From Agrostemma githago (taxonomy: Eukaryota; Streptophyta; Magnoliopsida; Caryophyllales; Caryophyllaceae), in assembly GCA_958450325.1 (NCBI GenBank), contig OY288257.1, positions 7,087,873 to 7,151,872 of the forward strand: 64,000 bases of DNA, written 5' to 3'. Both the position numbers and the translations under genes were made by a program. Positions 61,244 through 64,000 of the stretch are shown here, one piece after another; position 1 is the stretch's first letter, and each line of letters opens with the position of its first letter. The notes beneath the pieces were generated by a model. That model had not been told where the DNA came from. It saw nothing but the letters and a program-made list of their open reading frames with translations, and ran no database searches.

Positions 61244-61492
61244 CACAAAATCTTGGGAGAGACGGTCTCTCAATAACTTATTGAGAGACCACTATTCAGT
61301 ACCACTCTACGTTCTATTCGTACCTTTAAATGATAACTTTGTTTTGTACCTGTTTTTATAAGAAGCGTGCCCTCTTTATATTTGTATATTCTTTTATGTT
61401 AATCGTACCTAGGTTTGGTACCACTGTTACTTTCATTTGTACTTAGTCTCTCATTAAAGTTAATGAGAGACCGTCTTTCAGGAGACTTACTC
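61244..61492. mobile_element. Mutator-type MITE, 249 bp
   Basis: A 9-bp TSD, ATTCACTAT, is at 61235-61243 and 61493-61501. Ends share GAC-GGTCTCTCA and neighbouring bases in inverted orientation. Each end is itself a small foldback (GGTCTCTCAATAA/TTATTGAGAGACC). The interior resembles the partial copy at about 60966-61110. Confidence 0.82.
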
Positions 61493-61501
61493 ATTCACTA
61501 T

Positions 61502-63402
61502 TATTTCCACACATGCACCAGTACCATCACTTATCATCCAATATTGCTCATCTAAAGTGAGTCCTCTAAAATTTATGCATGGACAAATTAAGTCAAACAA
61601 ACACAGCTTTAATTTGGAGGAAATATGGGAATGTGGAGAGCAATGGAATAGAAGGTAAGAGGATGATGACCAAGAAAGATAATAATGCACTGTGAATGGC
61701 TCTTAGCCAAGTTGCGGCTCAAAACGACTCAAAAGGGAACTGGTTGCGTATGTAGTATTATTGGCGGAGGAATCTCCGTCTCCATCTCCATCGATGTGGA
61801 GTGACTAACATTCATTCATGGAATTTTCACCATTTTAATTCCAACTTTATTTACACTTTTTCATAAAAGTCAATATTTTTAACTGTTGCTGTTGGTTCCA
61901 TTTTAAGTTTCATATGTCATACTTCCACGTTGTCGTTTGTTATGTAAAACCACTCACTCACTCACACTCACACTCACTTTTATGACAAAGTCTCCCCTCA
62001 GTTGAATAGTATTCCGTGCTCACTACTTAGACAAAACAAACCTAGAAAGAAGTAAATTGTTTGTGTTTATCTATCAAACTGAATTTTATTTGATACTCGT
62101 ACGTTACAAATTAACGGATATATTCGTCACGAACAAGAATTATGTGGCTTTTGTTTGTACTCGTTCAAAATCCTTAATTAATTATTCGAGTAATTAATTA
62201 AAAACAAGTCAAACCAAGTTGGCAATGTAAGACACTACTCCGTACTCGATCCTCATCAAACTGGGGGTACTGGGCTGTGCTTTTGTTTGAATTAGTAATA
62301 AGGTGTTTGTTGTTTAATGCACGTGTGGAGCGATGTTCAAGTTCAATGAATGGGGTCTGATTAAGTACAAAATATGAACCCATGACTGACTACACATGCT
62401 CTCCAACCAACTTTAATTTTCATCATGAAATGGGAACCAAATAAGGCGTTACTTACGACTTGTTTGGAAAGGTAGATTTGGAGGAACGAAAGAGATAAGA
62501 ATTCGACATCCTTCGTTTCTATTCCAAATTGGGGTTCCCCATCTCTGAATCTAAGTGATGATTACTACGGAGTATTAAATTGATGAATAAGAAAATAATA
62601 ATCGGAATTTAGAGGGTGAGTGACATGGTGTTGGATACTTTATTATTTAGGACAATAACAATGGTAGAGGTTTCCTAGTTCCTACCATATTTTTTTATAG
62701 CCACATCATCTTTAGTTGATTATTACATATGAAACCCATAACAATTTTTTTAGTGAGACTCATGGTTCTTTTATTCATTATTTTATTCAATTATCCACAA
62801 ATCACTAACGTATAAATTTGGTTCTTTGTTTCAAAACCAACTTTATATAAGGAGTATGTTATTTTGTGGAACAATGAATACAAGGAACTCCTTAAGTAAT
62901 ATGAAACTTGTTACTCCCTTCGAGTCATGGGCGATTTCAAAGGGGGTGATGGGGGTGACTCCTCACCCCCATTATTTTAGGAAAAAATCAAGTTAAAAAG
63001 GATAAATATATACATATAAATGAATAGGATATATAAGAATAGTTATTTGGGTGGAGTGGTAGAGTCTTATTTATAGATCTCCCTACCTCAAGAGGTCAAG
63101 GGTTCAAATCCTGAATAGAACTGTGAATTTTTTTTTATTCCCAATTTTTTCCACACATGGATCCATATGGATCCATAGTTAACTCGAGAATTAGAGATGT
63201 TTTTTTATTTTATTAAACCTTTGAGATGTGTACTTGGGTAGGGAATTAGGAAAAATGGACAAATAAGAAATTAATAATTGTAAAAAAAATTGAAAATATG
63301 AACATTTGGGATGATGGAATACTGATATTCTAATAATGTATTAGTATGATATATGTGATTATGTGAAATTGAGAAAATAATTTGATAATGTGTTACTATG
63401 TA
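61502..63402. other. Distal intergenic region
   Basis: AT-rich, no gene. At 63049-63115 the plus strand has a tRNA-like segment: GGGTGGAGTGGTAGAG (A-box-like) and GGGTTCAAATCC (B-box-like), followed by a T-run. It reads as a decayed SINE or part of a larger repeat, not a tRNA gene. A CACCCCC/GGGGGTG foldback lies just before it (62943-62977). Confidence 0.5.
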
Positions 63403-64000
63403 CTAGTATAGACCCCGTGCAATGATGCACGGTATTGTTAATAGATTTATTTTATAGCATATTTCATTTTAGATTTTCAATTCTTTTATTTTTATTAATC
63501 TAACAATGTTACGTGTAGGTATATATGAAAACCCAAAAAAAAATTGACATTTCAAAACAAATCAAGATAATTGGATAATATTTTGAAATGTCATTAAATG
63601 TGTATTTTAATGAAAATATTACGTATATTTCTTATGCTCCGTATATGTCATCTTGAATTTAAAGATACATATTCATTTCTCTTTTCAATTACAGAGTACT
63701 ATTTTATAAAATAAAAAAAGGGTACTGATGATTTTTTTTATTGTTATGGCGAAACAATTTTTTGTAGTAAAAAAAGTCCTACTTTTTCAATACTAAAAAT
63801 GAAGGATTTTTTTATTTTTATTTTTTTAATAAAATGAGTCATCACACGTGTCATATGAACTCACTCTATGATTTAATTTGTGAAAAAAAAATCACAGACA
63901 ATTTATTGGTATACTCCATATTTTATATATTTTTGTAGAAATTAAAGTAAAAAAATTCATCTCGAAAATAACTCCCACCGAAGATGTTTTTTTGTCACAA
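63403..64000 (-). mobile_element. 3' end of a second Helitron (5' end outside window)
   Basis: Minus strand ends CCGTGCATCATTGCACGG, then a few bases, then CTAG (63406-63403), preceded on the plus strand by A. This is the hairpin-plus-CTRR terminus also seen in the first Helitron, and the stems are similar (CCGTGCA...TGCACGG). No 5' TC end is visible before 64000, so length is unknown. Confidence 0.72.

Noticed and set aside
63049..63115. tRNA gene
   Set aside because: Only A- and B-box-like motifs; I could not form an acceptor stem and anticodon arm.

Overview
The window is plant nuclear DNA. Host genes have short exons, GT-AG introns and plant-type products, and almost everything between them is transposable element (TE). 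The frequent short motif ACTCCGTA (also as TACGGAGT) is one I associate with Caryophyllales such as beet, spinach, quinoa and Silene. That placement is a weak inference from memory; 'eudicot' is safer.

Layout. (1) 1-4592, minus strand: the first seven exons of mitochondrial CLPX, the AAA+ unfoldase of the Clp protease; the gene runs off the left edge. (2) 4593-12221: intergenic, with low-complexity tracts and one Stowaway-type MITE. (3) 12222-50244: a 38-kb stack of nested transposons. Each level is bounded by its own termini and target-site duplication (TSD). (4) 50245-52057: a SINE and a Harbinger-type MITE. (5) 52058-58715, minus strand: a complete five-exon NPF4-type (NRT1/PTR family) membrane transporter. 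(6) 58716-64000: its promoter region, Mutator-type MITEs, and the 3' end of a second Helitron.

The nest, from outside in. Level 1 is a short-LTR retrotransposon on the minus strand (12222-50244). Level 2 is a large non-coding LTR element on the plus strand (13440-48263, TSD CAATT). Level 3 is a CACTA (En/Spm) DNA transposon with both transposase genes (17180-43885, TSD CAT). Level 4 holds two elements inside it: an Athila-like non-autonomous retrotransposon (17865-31162, TSD CTAAT) and a smaller CACTA element (37730-41489, TSD TCA). Level 5, inside the 3' LTR of the Athila-like element, holds a Helitron (18059-22850) carrying a broken ribosomal protein uL14 gene and a Mutator-like element (23585-25341). 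Level 6 is a hAT-like MITE (18544-19142) inside the Helitron. Removing the inserts restores uninterrupted parent sequence at each level where a second copy allows the test.

How the parts relate. The level-3 CACTA once encoded a TNPD/tnp2 transposase and a TNPA-like binding protein. Its ends carry palindromic repeats that would be the binding sites. The inner CACTA landed in codon 2 of the TNPA-like gene, and the TNPD gene carries an apparent frameshift and an in-frame stop, so the element looks immobile. I found no wholly unknown system. The most striking objects are the precise six-level nest, a long foldback in the Mutator-like element, an array of small hairpins in the level-1 element, and a long ATT tract directly upstream of the transporter's start codon.
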